DNA from: JBCBAP01 sp038532435
GTDB lineage: Bacteria > Pseudomonadota > Alphaproteobacteria > Rhodobacterales > Rhodobacteraceae
Assembly: GCA_038532435.1 (NCBI GenBank)
Contig: JBCBAP010000011.1
Span: 18,866-82,865 of the forward strand
Direction: 5' to 3'
Length of the DNA: 64,000 bases
Part shown: in pieces, positions 1 to 8,317 of the stretch
Position numbering within the stretch: position 1 is the first letter of the stretch
How the letters are laid out: each line of letters opens with the position of its first letter
Program-made: the position numbers and the translations under genes
The notes under the pieces: generated by a model
What the model saw: only the letters and a program-made list of their open reading frames with translations
The model's database searches: none
What the model was told of the DNA's origin: nothing

Positions 1-68
1 TGTGCCTACAAGCTTTTCGTTCTATTTTCGTTCCTGTGGTGGCATCATCCGATCTGAGGAGGCGCACA

Positions 69-623
69 ATGGGATTCAGTACCAAACTCAACGGCACCGT
101 TCGGGCCTTCATTGAGGCGCAGCCGATGTTCTTCGTCGCGACCGCGGCGCGGGACGGCAGGGTCAACGTCTCGCCCAAAGGGCTCGACACTTTGCGGATC
201 GTCGATGACACGCGGATCCAATGGATCAACCTGTCCGGCAGCGGGAACGAGACCGCCGCACATCTGCAGGACATGCCGCGCATGACGCTGATGTTCATGG
301 CCCTCGACGGGGACGCGCAGATCGTCCGTGTTTTCGGCGATGCGAGCGTCCTGCATCCGGATGAACCGGGCTGGAGCGATGCGGTCTCGCAGTTTCCCCC
401 GATGGCCGGGCAACGCCAGATTTTCGACCTCCGGATCGATATGGTCAGGCTCTCCTGCGGAACGGGCGTGCCCCGCATGTCCTTCGTCGAGGATCGCGGG
501 CACACGGAGATGGTTCCCTATTTCGACGAGATGGGGACCGACGGCGTGCGTGCGTACTGGAAAAAGAAGAACCGGCACAGCATCGACGGCAGGGCGACGG
601 GCCTTCTGCCGGAGGACCGCTGA
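69..623 (+). CDS. pyridoxamine 5'-phosphate oxidase-like (split-barrel) protein
   Basis: The 184-aa protein has the N-terminal split-barrel signature of PNPOx-like proteins: a short helix, then a strand (MFFVATAARDGRVNVSPKG) in which small-molecule access and SPKG are typical of the 'pyridoxamine 5'-phosphate oxidase family' flavin-binding group. The ATG at 69 is preferred over an upstream in-frame GTG because a strong GAGGAGG Shine-Dalgarno lies just before it. The family binds FMN or related cofactors, but substrates of these short members are mostly unknown. It stands alone, converging on the MBL-fold gene 6 bp downstream. Family placement is good; the function is not known. Confidence 0.85.
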   Translation: MGFSTKLNGTVRAFIEAQPMFFVATAARDGRVNVSPKGLDTLRIVDDTRIQWINLSGSGNETAAHLQDMPRMTLMFMALDGDAQIVRVFGDASVLHPDEPGWSDAVSQFPPMAGQRQIFDLRIDMVRLSCGTGVPRMSFVEDRGHTEMVPYFDEMGTDGVRAYWKKKNRHSIDGRATGLLPEDR

Positions 624-629
624 CCCCGG

Positions 630-1664
630 TCAGACGGCGCGCCACAGATAGGCACCGTCCGGCGCGACCTCCCGCTCTACGAGGCCGAGCCTGAGCAGGT
701 GGTTGAGGTGGCCCACAGCCTCCACCAGCGCGAGCCCGTACTCCCCGTCGCCGATCTTCCGTTTGTAAAGCAAGGGGAAGCAGTCCACAGCGCGCTTCGG
801 CTCCCGCAAGAGCTCGATCAGCCTTGGCAGGGCGAGTTCGTGATTGTCGATGAGTTGGCTCAGCCGCGTGGCGACCCCGGTGAAGGGAAGCTTGTGCCCG
901 GGCAGCGCCAGATGGTCGGGCTCCGCCAGAGCCCTGAGGCGCGTGCAGCTCTCGATCCAGTCACCGACCGGGTCCGCATCCGGTTCTGTCGCGTAGACGC
1001 CGAGGTTGGATGAAATGCCGGGAATGATCTGATCGCCTGCCAAAATGATCCCGTCATCGGACCAGAGTGTGGCATGTTCCGGCGCGTGGCCGTTGCCCAC
1101 GTGGACGGTCCACAGGCGCCCGCCGATACGCACCTGATCGTCCTGCGCGATGCGCCGGTAGCCCAGTGGGATGGGGTGCACGACGTCGGCGAAGTTGAAG
1201 GGACGGTCCGCCTTGCGCTTCGCCAGACGTTCCGCATCCATGCCCGCACGAAGGAAGAAGGTCTCCGATTCCGGCGTCATTGCGGTCTGCACATCGAGTG
1301 TCAGCATGCGGCCGAAGAGCCATGCTGTCCGTGTGGTGACGAGCTCCGCTCCCCTCTCCTGAAACCAGCCGACAAGGCCGATATGGTCCGGATGGTGGTG
1401 GGTGAGGATGACCCGGGTGACAGGCTTGCCGGAAAGCGGACCGGCGAGAAGCCCCTCCCATCCCTCGCGGCACCTGCGGGCGTTCAGGCCCGTATCGACA
1501 ATCGTCCAGCCGTCCCCATCGTCGAGGATGTAGACGTTGACGTGATCCAGCGTCATGGGCAGCGGCAGGCGTGCCCACAGAATACCGCCGGCGACCTCGA
1601 TGACCGAGGCCGCCTCCGGCGGTGTTTCGTGAGGAAACCGGATCGGCGCGCCTGCGCCGTCCAT
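630..1664 (-). CDS. MBL-fold metallo-hydrolase
   Basis: A 344-aa metallo-beta-lactamase-fold hydrolase. The metal-binding motif THHHPDHIG (HxHxDH type) is clear, and a later LAGDQIIPG supplies the downstream Asp ligand of the dinuclear site. The C-terminal part (about residues 250-344) resembles the winged-helix tail found in LACTB2-like members. Its ATG overlaps the stop of the upstream acyl-CoA dehydrogenase gene (ATGA), so the two are probably translationally coupled. A thioesterase-like role beside an acyl-CoA dehydrogenase is plausible but only an inference from context. Confidence 0.9.
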   Translation of the reverse strand: MDGAGAPIRFPHETPPEAASVIEVAGGILWARLPLPMTLDHVNVYILDDGDGWTIVDTGLNARRCREGWEGLLAGPLSGKPVTRVILTHHHPDHIGLVGWFQERGAELVTTRTAWLFGRMLTLDVQTAMTPESETFFLRAGMDAERLAKRKADRPFNFADVVHPIPLGYRRIAQDDQVRIGGRLWTVHVGNGHAPEHATLWSDDGIILAGDQIIPGISSNLGVYATEPDADPVGDWIESCTRLRALAEPDHLALPGHKLPFTGVATRLSQLIDNHELALPRLIELLREPKRAVDCFPLLYKRKIGDGEYGLALVEAVGHLNHLLRLGLVEREVAPDGAYLWRAV

Positions 1665-3385
1665 CAGGAGGCGAGCCCCTCCGCGTCAAGCGCGTAGAGC
1701 GGTTCGGCAGCCTCCCGCGCCGCGGCGCACAGGCCGGGAACGATGGCCATCACCTGTCGGATGTGCACCCGCGCAAGTGCTGCACGGTCTGCGTCGGATG
1801 GATCCGCCAGCACGCCCTTGAGCAGGTAGTGTCCGCCCAGAACCAGCGCGAACGCCCGAAGGAACGGCGTTGCCCCGGCAAACCGGTCGTTCATCGCCGC
1901 GTCGAGCAGCCAGCGCGTCGTCTCTGCAAGGCATTCCCCGGCTTCCTGCAGCGGATCGGCGAGCTCCGGGTTTGTGTCCCGTGCAGCCCGCGCGGTTTCC
2001 TCGATCTCGCCCAGCAGCGCGTCGGCGGCAACGCCGCCGTCCATGAGCTTGCGTCCAACGAGATCCATCGCCTGGATGCCGTTCGTGCCCTCATAGATCC
2101 GGGTCACCCGAACGTCGCGCGCAAATTGTGCCGCGCCGGTCTCCTCGACGAAGCCCATGCCGCCGTGCACCTGAATGCCGAGGTCCGCGACCTCAGACCC
2201 AGCATCGGTGCCAAATGCCTTCGCGATCGGGGTAAGGAACGCACCCCGTGCGGCCCACGCCTTAGCCTCATCGCCCTCGGTCGCCCGGGCCATGTCGAGG
2301 GAGAAGGCCGTGTCGAGGCAGATCGCCCGGGCGGTGCGGGTCAGCGCCTTCATCGTCATCAGCATGCGGCGCACGTCCGCATGGTCGACGATAGCACCCG
2401 AGCCTTCCACAGGAGTGCGGCCCTGGGTCCGATCAAGCGCGTAGGAAAGTGCTTTCTGATAGGCAGCCTCCGCAACCCCGACACCCTGCACACCGACACC
2501 GAGGCGGGCGTTGTTCATCATTGTGAACATTGCGGCCATCCCGCCATGCTCCGGCCCGACCATCCAGCCGGTCGCTCCGTCAAACTCCATCACCGCGGTC
2601 GGCGAGCCGTGGAGGCCCAGCTTGTGCTCAAGGCTGATCGGGCGGAGGCTGTTCGCAACGCCCGGATTGCCCGCCTCATCCGGCAGGTACTTGGGCACAA
2701 GGAAGAGGGAGATCCCTTTCGTTCCCGGCACACCGTCGGGCAGGCGGGCAAGAACCAGGTGGCAGATGTTCTCCGCCACGTCGTGATCGCCCCAGGAGAT
2801 GTAGATCTTCTGTCCCGTCACCTTGTACGTGCCGTCGCCATTCGGTTCCGCCTTCGACCGCAGCGCACCCACATCGGACCCGGCCTGCGGCTCGGTCAGG
2901 TTCATGGTACCGGTCCAAGTGCCCTCGATCAGCTTGGGCAGGTAGAGCGCCTTGATCGCGTCGGAGGCGTGATGCTCCAGCGCCTCGATCTGCCCCTGGC
3001 TCATCAGCGGGTTCAGCGCGAGCGACAGGCAGGCGGAGTTCATCATCTCGCCCACGCAGGAGGTGAGCGTCATCGGCAGGCCCATTCCGCCGAAATCCGG
3101 ATCCGCAGCCATGCCGACCCAGCCGCCCTCTGCGATCGCCTTGTACCCCTCGATGAACCCCGGTGCGGTGCGCACGACACCGTTTTCGAGGTGCGCGGGC
3201 TCAAGATCACCGGGCCTTTGCAGCGGTGCGAGCACATCTGCGGCAAGCCGTCCTGCCTCGGTGAGGATTGCCTCAGCGGTTTCCGCCGTTGCCTCCGCAA
3301 AGCGTTCCGTGGCAGACAGACGACCCGTGCCGAGCACGTGATCGAGCACGAATTGCATGTCTTTGATCGGGGCAGCGTAGGTCAT
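1664..3385 (-). CDS. acyl-CoA dehydrogenase, DmdC-like
   Basis: A 573-aa FAD-dependent acyl-CoA dehydrogenase of the long subfamily that has an extra C-terminal domain. Recognisable parts are the N-terminal helical domain, the FAD-binding block (MNLTEPQAGSDVGALRSKA), the second flavin motif (KITGQKIYISWGDHD-like), and the C-terminal block VHGGMGFVEETGAAQF. The start MTYAAPIKDM has a GGAGGA ribosome-binding site; longer in-frame extensions run into the divergent Sua5 gene and are rejected. The family includes the 3-methylmercaptopropionyl-CoA dehydrogenase DmdC of DMSP demethylation in marine Rhodobacterales, but paralogues are common, so the substrate is not assigned. Coupled to the downstream MBL-fold gene. 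Confidence 0.9.
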   Translation of the reverse strand: MTYAAPIKDMQFVLDHVLGTGRLSATERFAEATAETAEAILTEAGRLAADVLAPLQRPGDLEPAHLENGVVRTAPGFIEGYKAIAEGGWVGMAADPDFGGMGLPMTLTSCVGEMMNSACLSLALNPLMSQGQIEALEHHASDAIKALYLPKLIEGTWTGTMNLTEPQAGSDVGALRSKAEPNGDGTYKVTGQKIYISWGDHDVAENICHLVLARLPDGVPGTKGISLFLVPKYLPDEAGNPGVANSLRPISLEHKLGLHGSPTAVMEFDGATGWMVGPEHGGMAAMFTMMNNARLGVGVQGVGVAEAAYQKALSYALDRTQGRTPVEGSGAIVDHADVRRMLMTMKALTRTARAICLDTAFSLDMARATEGDEAKAWAARGAFLTPIAKAFGTDAGSEVADLGIQVHGGMGFVEETGAAQFARDVRVTRIYEGTNGIQAMDLVGRKLMDGGVAADALLGEIEETARAARDTNPELADPLQEAGECLAETTRWLLDAAMNDRFAGATPFLRAFALVLGGHYLLKGVLADPSDADRAALARVHIRQVMAIVPGLCAAAREAAEPLYALDAEGLAS

Positions 3386-3427
3386 CGACGGTCTCCTCCG
3401 GGCGGTGTTGGCAAGATTCGTAGGGCG

Positions 3428-4408
3428 ATGAACACGGACTCTCAAGAAGAACGCCACGTTAGCGCGCTGCGGCTGTCGGAGGATCGTGACGGCGTTGGTG
3501 AGGCGGCGCGTCTGTTGCGCGCGGGCCATCTGGTGAGTTTTCCGACGGAGACGGTCTACGGCCTTGGCGCTGACGCGGGCGATGGTCGCGCCGTCGCCGC
3601 CGTCTATGACGCCAAGGGCCGGCCAAGTTTCAATCCGCTGATCGTCCATGTCCCGTCCGTCGAGCACGCGGAGGACCTGGTTGAGCTCGACGACGCGGCC
3701 CGCGCTATTGCGGCGGCGTTCTGGCCGGGTCCGCTTACGCTTGTCCTGCCCAAGCGGGCGGGCGCAGCCCTTTCCGATCTCGTGACCGCGGGGCTCGACA
3801 CGGTCGCCCTGCGTGTCCCCGCGCATCCGCTCGCGCAGAGGCTTTTGCGGGAGGCGGACAGGCCCATTGCGGCGCCCTCGGCGAACCCGTCCGGCCGGAT
3901 CAGTCCGACCACCGCGGATCACGTGCTCGACGGCCTGGGCGACCGGATCGCCGCGGTTCTCGATGGGGGTCCCTGCGAGGTTGGGCTCGAGTCGACCATC
4001 CTTGGATGGGACGGAGCCGGGCCGGTCCTGCTGCGCCCGGGCGGACTGCCGACCGAGGCGCTTGCCGCGGCGCTGGGTCAGGAGCCGCGTGTGGCGGGTG
4101 CGGCGGACGGTGTGGCCGCCCCGGGCATGCTGACCTCCCACTACGCACCGCGGGCGCGGGTGCGGCTCGACGTGTCCAAGCCCGTCGATCTCTCGGGGTT
4201 TCTGGGCTTCGGACCCGGCCTCGATGCACCGCTGAACCTGTCGGAGAGCGGAGATCTGAGGGAAGCTGCGGCGAACCTCTTTTCCCACCTCAGGCAGCTC
4301 GACGGTCGGGTGCCCGGGGACGGGACAATCTCCGTCGCGCCAATCCCCGAACACGGGCTGGGACGGGCGATCAATGATCGGCTCAGGCGGGCCGCTGCAC
4401 CGCGCTGA
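3428..4408 (+). CDS. L-threonylcarbamoyladenylate synthase (Sua5/YciO/YrdC family)
   Basis: A 326-aa Sua5-type enzyme that makes L-threonylcarbamoyl-AMP from threonine, bicarbonate and ATP, the first step of the tRNA t6A37 modification. The YrdC domain fills about residues 15-200, with LVSFPTETVYGLGADA and the KGRPSFNPLIVHV block (KRP.NPL motif), and SANPSGRISPT. The rest is the Sua5-type C-terminal domain, including the linker motif PGMLTSHYAPRA. The ATG at 3428 leaves 42 bp to the divergent acyl-CoA dehydrogenase start. The full two-domain length separates it from short YrdC proteins. Confidence 0.93.
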   Translation: MNTDSQEERHVSALRLSEDRDGVGEAARLLRAGHLVSFPTETVYGLGADAGDGRAVAAVYDAKGRPSFNPLIVHVPSVEHAEDLVELDDAARAIAAAFWPGPLTLVLPKRAGAALSDLVTAGLDTVALRVPAHPLAQRLLREADRPIAAPSANPSGRISPTTADHVLDGLGDRIAAVLDGGPCEVGLESTILGWDGAGPVLLRPGGLPTEALAAALGQEPRVAGAADGVAAPGMLTSHYAPRARVRLDVSKPVDLSGFLGFGPGLDAPLNLSESGDLREAAANLFSHLRQLDGRVPGDGTISVAPIPEHGLGRAINDRLRRAAAPR

Positions 4409-4450
4409 CCCGTCGCGTGACTTTGCGCGGACTTCGCGGTATCGCGGAGC

Positions 4451-5872
4451 ATGACCGTTAAAAACGCCGACGATGCTTTCCTCGACAGCCTGCACAACGT
4501 GCTGCCCGACGATGTACTGGGCGGGGCCGAAGGAGGGTACTTCGAGGAACCCCGCGCCCGTTTCACCGGCCGCGCCGGTGCGATCGCCCGCCCCCGGGAT
4601 ACCGCCACGGTCTCCACGATCCTCCGCCAGTGCAACGAGGCCGGGGTGCCCGTCGTTCCCTATGCGGGGGGCACCGGCCTGGTCGGTGGGCAGGTGATGG
4701 GAGAGGGTCCGGTGCCCCTCCTCATTTCGATGGAGCGCATGACCGCCATCCGCTCTGTCGACACGACAGACAATGTCATGGAGGTGGAGGCAGGGGCCGT
4801 GCTCGCAAGCGTGCAGGAGGCGGCAGCGGATGCGGACCGTCTCTTCCCCCTGTCGCTCGCGTCCGAAGGGTCAGCGCGGATCGGCGGTGTGCTCGGGACG
4901 AACGCGGGCGGTGTGCAGGTGCTGCGCTACGGCAATGCCCGGGATCTGTGCCTCGGCATCGAAGCCGTGCTTGCCGATGGAACCGTCTTCAACGGGATGA
5001 AGCGGTTGCGCAAGGACAATACGGGCTACGATCTGCGCAACCTGATGATCGGGTCCGAAGGAACGCTTGGCGTCATCACGGCGGCGGTCCTGCGCCTCTA
5101 TCCCGCAGCGCGTCAGACGGTGACGGCGGTCGTGGCGGTGCCCTCGGCCCGTACCGGGCTCGATGTGCTCAATCTGATGCGGGATCGAGGCGGGGCAATG
5201 CTCACGGCGTTCGAACTCATCCACCGGGCGGGGCTGGATTTTCTTGCGGAGACCCTGCCGGATCTGCCTGTCCCCTTTCCGGAGGGGCATGACTGGTACG
5301 CGCTGGTGGAGTTCACGTCCGGCGCCGGCCTCGACCTCGCTGAGCTCGGCGAAGGGGCGCTCGCGGAGGGAATGGAACGGGGTCTGATCCTCGATGCGGT
5401 TATCGCTCAGACCGAGGCGCAGCGCACGGCATTCTGGCAGGTGCGGGAGAGCATTCCCGAGGCCAATCGCCTGATCGGGTCGATCTCCTCCCACGACATT
5501 TCCGTCCCCGTCTCCCGCATCCCGGAGTTCATCGAGGCTGGACGTGCCGCCATCCGCGCGCTCGACCCTGCGCTGCGCATCAACTGCTTTGGCCATGCGG
5601 GCGACGGCAACCTGCACTACAACGTCTTTCCTCCGCAGGGGCAGAGCCGGTCCGATTTCGAGGGTATCCGTGCCGTGGTTAAGCGCACTGTCCACGACCT
5701 TGCGGACAGCTTCGACGGATCCGTAAGCGCGGAGCATGGCGTGGGGCGGTTGAAGGCGGGTGATCTCGTCCGCTACGGCGATCCTGGAAAGCTGGTCGCA
5801 ATGCGCGCGATCAAGGCGGCGCTGGATCCGAAAGGCATTCTCAATCCGGGCGCCGTGCTGGGCACCCGCTAG
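4451..5872 (+). CDS. FAD-linked oxidase, GlcD/D-2-hydroxyglutarate dehydrogenase family
   Basis: A 473-aa VAO-type flavoprotein. The N-terminal PCMH FAD-binding domain shows VPYAGGTGLVGGQ and GGVLGTNAGGVQVLRYGN. The C-terminal FAD-oxidase domain carries the metal/substrate motif NCFGHAGDGNLHYNVF and the end motif SAEHGVGRLK. Such enzymes oxidise D-2-hydroxyacids (glycolate, D-lactate, D-2-hydroxyglutarate). No glcE/glcF partners are adjacent, which favours a stand-alone D-2-hydroxyacid dehydrogenase over a glycolate oxidase subunit. It follows the Sua5 gene by 42 bp in the same direction. Confidence 0.88.
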   Translation: MTVKNADDAFLDSLHNVLPDDVLGGAEGGYFEEPRARFTGRAGAIARPRDTATVSTILRQCNEAGVPVVPYAGGTGLVGGQVMGEGPVPLLISMERMTAIRSVDTTDNVMEVEAGAVLASVQEAAADADRLFPLSLASEGSARIGGVLGTNAGGVQVLRYGNARDLCLGIEAVLADGTVFNGMKRLRKDNTGYDLRNLMIGSEGTLGVITAAVLRLYPAARQTVTAVVAVPSARTGLDVLNLMRDRGGAMLTAFELIHRAGLDFLAETLPDLPVPFPEGHDWYALVEFTSGAGLDLAELGEGALAEGMERGLILDAVIAQTEAQRTAFWQVRESIPEANRLIGSISSHDISVPVSRIPEFIEAGRAAIRALDPALRINCFGHAGDGNLHYNVFPPQGQSRSDFEGIRAVVKRTVHDLADSFDGSVSAEHGVGRLKAGDLVRYGDPGKLVAMRAIKAALDPKGILNPGAVLGTR

Positions 5873-5998
5873 GCACCCTTCCGCAGGGGAGCGAAAGGGC
5901 ACCAGCAGGCGAAGCCCGGCAAGCAGCAGCCCGATGGGGGGGTATCGGACGATCCGACCCTCCGGCGATAGGTTTGAGATAGGGTTAACGCGGCGCTG

Positions 5999-6526
5999 TC
6001 AGGCACCTTCGAAGGCGCAGAGTGCGTGAACCTCCACGCCCATGCCCTCTAGCCGTTTGCGCCCACCCAGATCCGGTAAGTCGACGACGAACGCGCATCC
6101 GGCGACAGTTCCGCCGAGTTGTTCGATCAGTTTGATCCCGGCCTCCGCCGTGCCACCGGTCGCCAGCAGATCGTCGACGATCAACACGGATTCGCCGGGC
6201 TGTATCGCGTCCGTGTGCACCTCAACCGTCGCCTTTGCGTATTCTAGCTCATAGTCCTGGGCGATCACCTCCCCGGGCAGTTTGCCCGCCTTGCGGATCG
6301 GCACAAAGCCGACGGCAAGCTGGTGCGCGACTGCCCCGCCGAGGATGAAGCCGCGCGCCTCCAGACCGACCACCCGGTCGATCGGCAAGCCCGCATAGGG
6401 GTGGAGAAGGAGATCGATCGCCATGCGAAATCCGCGGGGATCGTTGAAGAGCGTCGTCACGTCCCGGAACATGATCCCCTCATGGGGGAAGTCGGGAATC
6501 GTGCGGATGTAGTCTTTGACGTTCAT
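5999..6526 (-). CDS. apt: adenine phosphoribosyltransferase
   Basis: Apt converts adenine and PRPP to AMP. The type I PRTase fold is clear: DFPHEGIMFRDVTTL at the N-terminus, the hood loop GLEARGFILGGAVAHQL, and the PRPP-binding motif VLIVDDLLATGGTAEAG. I prefer the start MNVKDYIRTIPDFP (175 aa) because it fits the usual family N-terminus; a start four codons upstream (6538, MPSR) is also possible. The mtnP gene about 0.9 kb away releases adenine from methylthioadenosine, so both belong to purine/MTA salvage, though a small-gene locus separates them. Confidence 0.95.
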   Translation of the reverse strand: MNVKDYIRTIPDFPHEGIMFRDVTTLFNDPRGFRMAIDLLLHPYAGLPIDRVVGLEARGFILGGAVAHQLAVGFVPIRKAGKLPGEVIAQDYELEYAKATVEVHTDAIQPGESVLIVDDLLATGGTAEAGIKLIEQLGGTVAGCAFVVDLPDLGGRKRLEGMGVEVHALCAFEGA

Positions 6527-6639
6527 GCGGCTTGGCATTGCGTTTCTGTGTCCCTTGGCTGAGGCGCCCTGTCATGGCGGGCGGAGCCTAGGGGGTCGCG
6601 CAGTCCCGGGCAAGCCATCCGGGATGTGGTCTCGCGCGG

Positions 6640-6656
6640 CCGGCGCTCAGCGCCGG
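6640..6656. terminator. GC-rich hairpin, possible terminator
   Basis: A perfect 7-bp stem (CCGGCGC / GCGCCGG) with a 3-nt loop lies 9 bp beyond the stop of the 37-aa minus-strand gene and between it and apt. There is no T-run on either side, so termination is only a guess. Confidence 0.3.
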
Positions 6657-6665
6657 ACGCCTGTC

Positions 6666-6779
6666 TTACTTGGAGGACCGGAAGGGCCGGTAGAGCGCTG
6701 CCGGCAGCCAAAGCAGGTGCGGCGTCGACCAGTCACGGCGGTCGGTCATCAGAAGTGCCCGTGCGGATTGAAGTGTCAT
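6666..6779 (-). CDS. 37-aa hypothetical protein with DWxxPHL motif
   Basis: This tiny gene encodes 37 residues (MTLQSARALLMTDRRDWSTP...). Support comes from a GGAGG ribosome-binding site four bases before the ATG and from similarity of its core RRDWSTPHLLWL to RQDWRQPHLTYL in the 63-aa minus-strand gene at 7081-7272. It is divergent from the ribbon-helix-helix-like gene, sharing a 94-bp intergenic region. No function is known to me. The paralogy argues that both short genes are real and not chance reading frames. Confidence 0.6.
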   Translation of the reverse strand: MTLQSARALLMTDRRDWSTPHLLWLPAALYRPFRSSK

Positions 6780-6829
6780 GTTGCCTCCGATATGTTCTGT
6801 ATGTTGCACGTCGTGTCGACGCATGGTAG

Positions 6830-6841
6830 ATGTATATACAT
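6830..6841. promoter_or_regulatory. perfect 12-bp palindrome, candidate operator
   Basis: ATGTATATACAT is a perfect palindrome 32 bp before the start of the ribbon-helix-helix-like gene, inside the divergent intergenic region. It is AT-rich in a GC-rich genome and contains a TATA core that could overlap a -10 element. Arc/MetJ/CopG-type proteins commonly bind short palindromes in their own promoters, so autoregulation is a reasonable inference. Confidence 0.45.
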
Positions 6842-6873
6842 TGCCTGTGCGATTTTCAAGGGACCCCGCTAGA

Positions 6874-7122
6874 ATGCCCAAAAAATCCGCGGAAAAGACC
6901 AGCCGCGACCGCAAATCCAGCACCGAAAAGGCGAAAAAGAAGTCGAGCCAACTCGTCATCCGTGTTTCCAAGGATGAGCGGGATGAGTTCGTCGCCCTGT
7001 GTGAGGAGCTCGACACCAGCGCCGCGCGGGAGATCCGCCACTTCATGCGCCGCTTCGTTGCGGAGCATGAATCCGGCGGATCAGCGCTCGGGTCGGTTGG
7101 CCTTCCGAGCGAACGGCAGTAG
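6874..7122 (+). CDS. small basic ribbon-helix-helix-like protein
   Basis: An 82-aa protein with a Lys/Ser-rich N-terminal tail of about 24 residues, then SSQLVIRVSKDERDEFVALC, which reads as the strand-helix-helix pattern of Arc/MetJ/CopG DNA-binding proteins: one strand (QLVIRV), helix 1 (KDERDEFVALCEEL), a turn (DTS), helix 2 (AAREIRHFMRRFVAEH). The fold is inferred from pattern, not proven. The start at 6874 follows the palindrome at 6830-6841. It overlaps the convergent 63-aa gene by 42 bp. No toxin partner is recognised; the flanking small genes might be its targets or partners. Confidence 0.65.
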   Translation: MPKKSAEKTSRDRKSSTEKAKKKSSQLVIRVSKDERDEFVALCEELDTSAAREIRHFMRRFVAEHESGGSALGSVGLPSERQ

Positions 7123-7272
7123 CCGGCGCAGGCCGCGCATTTCCATCCGGACACGCCGCCGGAACGAGGCGAGCGTCGCATAGCTGCTCTTGTGCAGATA
7201 GGTCAGGTGGGGCTGTCGCCAGTCCTGCCGCTGCTTGAGCGGGAGGAAATGCCGAGCAATCGATGGATGCAT
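7081..7272 (-). CDS. 63-aa basic hypothetical protein with DWxxPHL motif
   Basis: A 63-residue basic protein with a GGAGGA ribosome-binding site seven bases before its ATG. Residues around 15-27 (RQDWRQPHLTYLH) match the core of the 37-aa protein at 6666-6779, so the two look paralogous, the longer having an Arg-rich C-terminal tail. The 3' end overlaps the ribbon-helix-helix-like gene on the other strand. Upstream (7273-7395) is AT-rich and probably holds its promoter. I do not recognise the family. Confidence 0.6.
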   Translation of the reverse strand: MHPSIARHFLPLKQRQDWRQPHLTYLHKSSYATLASFRRRVRMEMRGLRRLLPFARKANRPER

Positions 7273-7395
7273 CTGTCGTCCTCCGTGTGTTTGTCACAAA
7301 AGTGTCGCACTAATGTTAAGATAAGGCAAACGAACGGGGACGAAAGCCCCTAAAATGAGACTTTCGACAGGTCTTTCCGGCTTATTTCCGGGGAG

Positions 7396-8268
7396 TTAGC
7401 CGATCACTCTGCCTGCAATGGCATCGAGTTTGCTCATCAACGCAGGGTCCCGTGCCTCCGGTGCAGTGAGTAGCGCGAACTCCAGGGCCTTGTCACAGCC
7501 GTGAGGGCAGTCCTGACGGTCTGCGCCGAGGAGCCCGGGCAGACGCTTCACCAGCCCCCGCGCCTTCTCCGCATTGCCGGTGAGGGTGCGGATGATGTCG
7601 GTCACATCGACCTCGCCATGGTCCGGGTGCCAGCTGTCATAGTCGGTGATCATGGCGACGGAGGCGTAGCAGAGCTCCGCCTCCCGTGCGAGCTTCGCCT
7701 CCGGCATGTTGGTCATGCCGATCACGTCGCAGCCCCAGACCTCCCGATAGAGCTTCGATTCCGCGAGGCTGCTGAACTGCGGCCCCTCCATGGCGAGGTA
7801 GGTGCCGCGGCGGTGGACGGTGATGCCTTCGGCCTCGGCCGCTGCCTGCGCGTGATCGGAGAGGCGCGGACAGGTGGGGTGCGCGACGGAGACATGGGCG
7901 ACGCAGCCGGTGCCGAAGAAGGACTTCTCCCGCGCAAACGTCCGGTCGATGAACTGGTCCACGATGACGAAATCGCCGGGTGCCATCTCCTCCCGGAAGC
8001 TTCCGCAGGCGGAAATGGAGAAGAGGTCCGTGACCCCCATCCGTTTCATCACGTCGATGTTGGCCCGGTAGTTGATCGAGGTCGGGGAATAGCGATGCCC
8101 GCGCCCGTGCCGCGGCAGAAACACCATCCGCACGCCGTCGAGTGTGCCGGTGAAGACCTGATCCGATGGCACGCCCCACGGGCTGTCGACCGAACGCCAC
8201 TCCGCCCCCTCCAGCCCCGCGATCTCATAAAGTCCCGAGCCGCCGATAACCCCGATCACCGTGTCCAT
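7396..8268 (-). CDS. mtnP: S-methyl-5'-thioadenosine phosphorylase
   Basis: A 290-aa PNP/MTAP-family enzyme that splits methylthioadenosine into adenine and 5-methylthioribose 1-phosphate. Motifs: VIGVIGGSGLYE at the N-terminus, the phosphate-binding FLPRHGRGHRYSPTSINYRAN, LFSISACGS, and the MTAP signature MEGPQFSSLAESKLYR with IGMTNMPEAKLAREAELCY. The ATG at 8268 has a GGAGGG site and is preferred over an in-frame start six codons upstream. Its product adenine is the substrate of Apt encoded at 5999-6526. Confidence 0.94.
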   Translation of the reverse strand: MDTVIGVIGGSGLYEIAGLEGAEWRSVDSPWGVPSDQVFTGTLDGVRMVFLPRHGRGHRYSPTSINYRANIDVMKRMGVTDLFSISACGSFREEMAPGDFVIVDQFIDRTFAREKSFFGTGCVAHVSVAHPTCPRLSDHAQAAAEAEGITVHRRGTYLAMEGPQFSSLAESKLYREVWGCDVIGMTNMPEAKLAREAELCYASVAMITDYDSWHPDHGEVDVTDIIRTLTGNAEKARGLVKRLPGLLGADRQDCPHGCDKALEFALLTAPEARDPALMSKLDAIAGRVIG

Positions 8269-8317
8269 TCTGCCCTCCTGTGCCATCCGCGCATTAACCC
8301 GGGGCCGGGCGACCCGG

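Noticed and set aside
1622..3427. A long plus-strand frame of about 600 codons opposite the acyl-CoA dehydrogenase
   Set aside because: It is only the upstream extension of the Sua5 frame and runs antisense to a clearly conserved gene; long stop-free antisense frames are common in GC-rich DNA.
7321..7395. Hairpin CGAAAG/CTTTCG (7341-7366) as the mtnP terminator
   Set aside because: The stem is only 6 bp with a 14-nt loop and no T-run; too weak to list as a feature.
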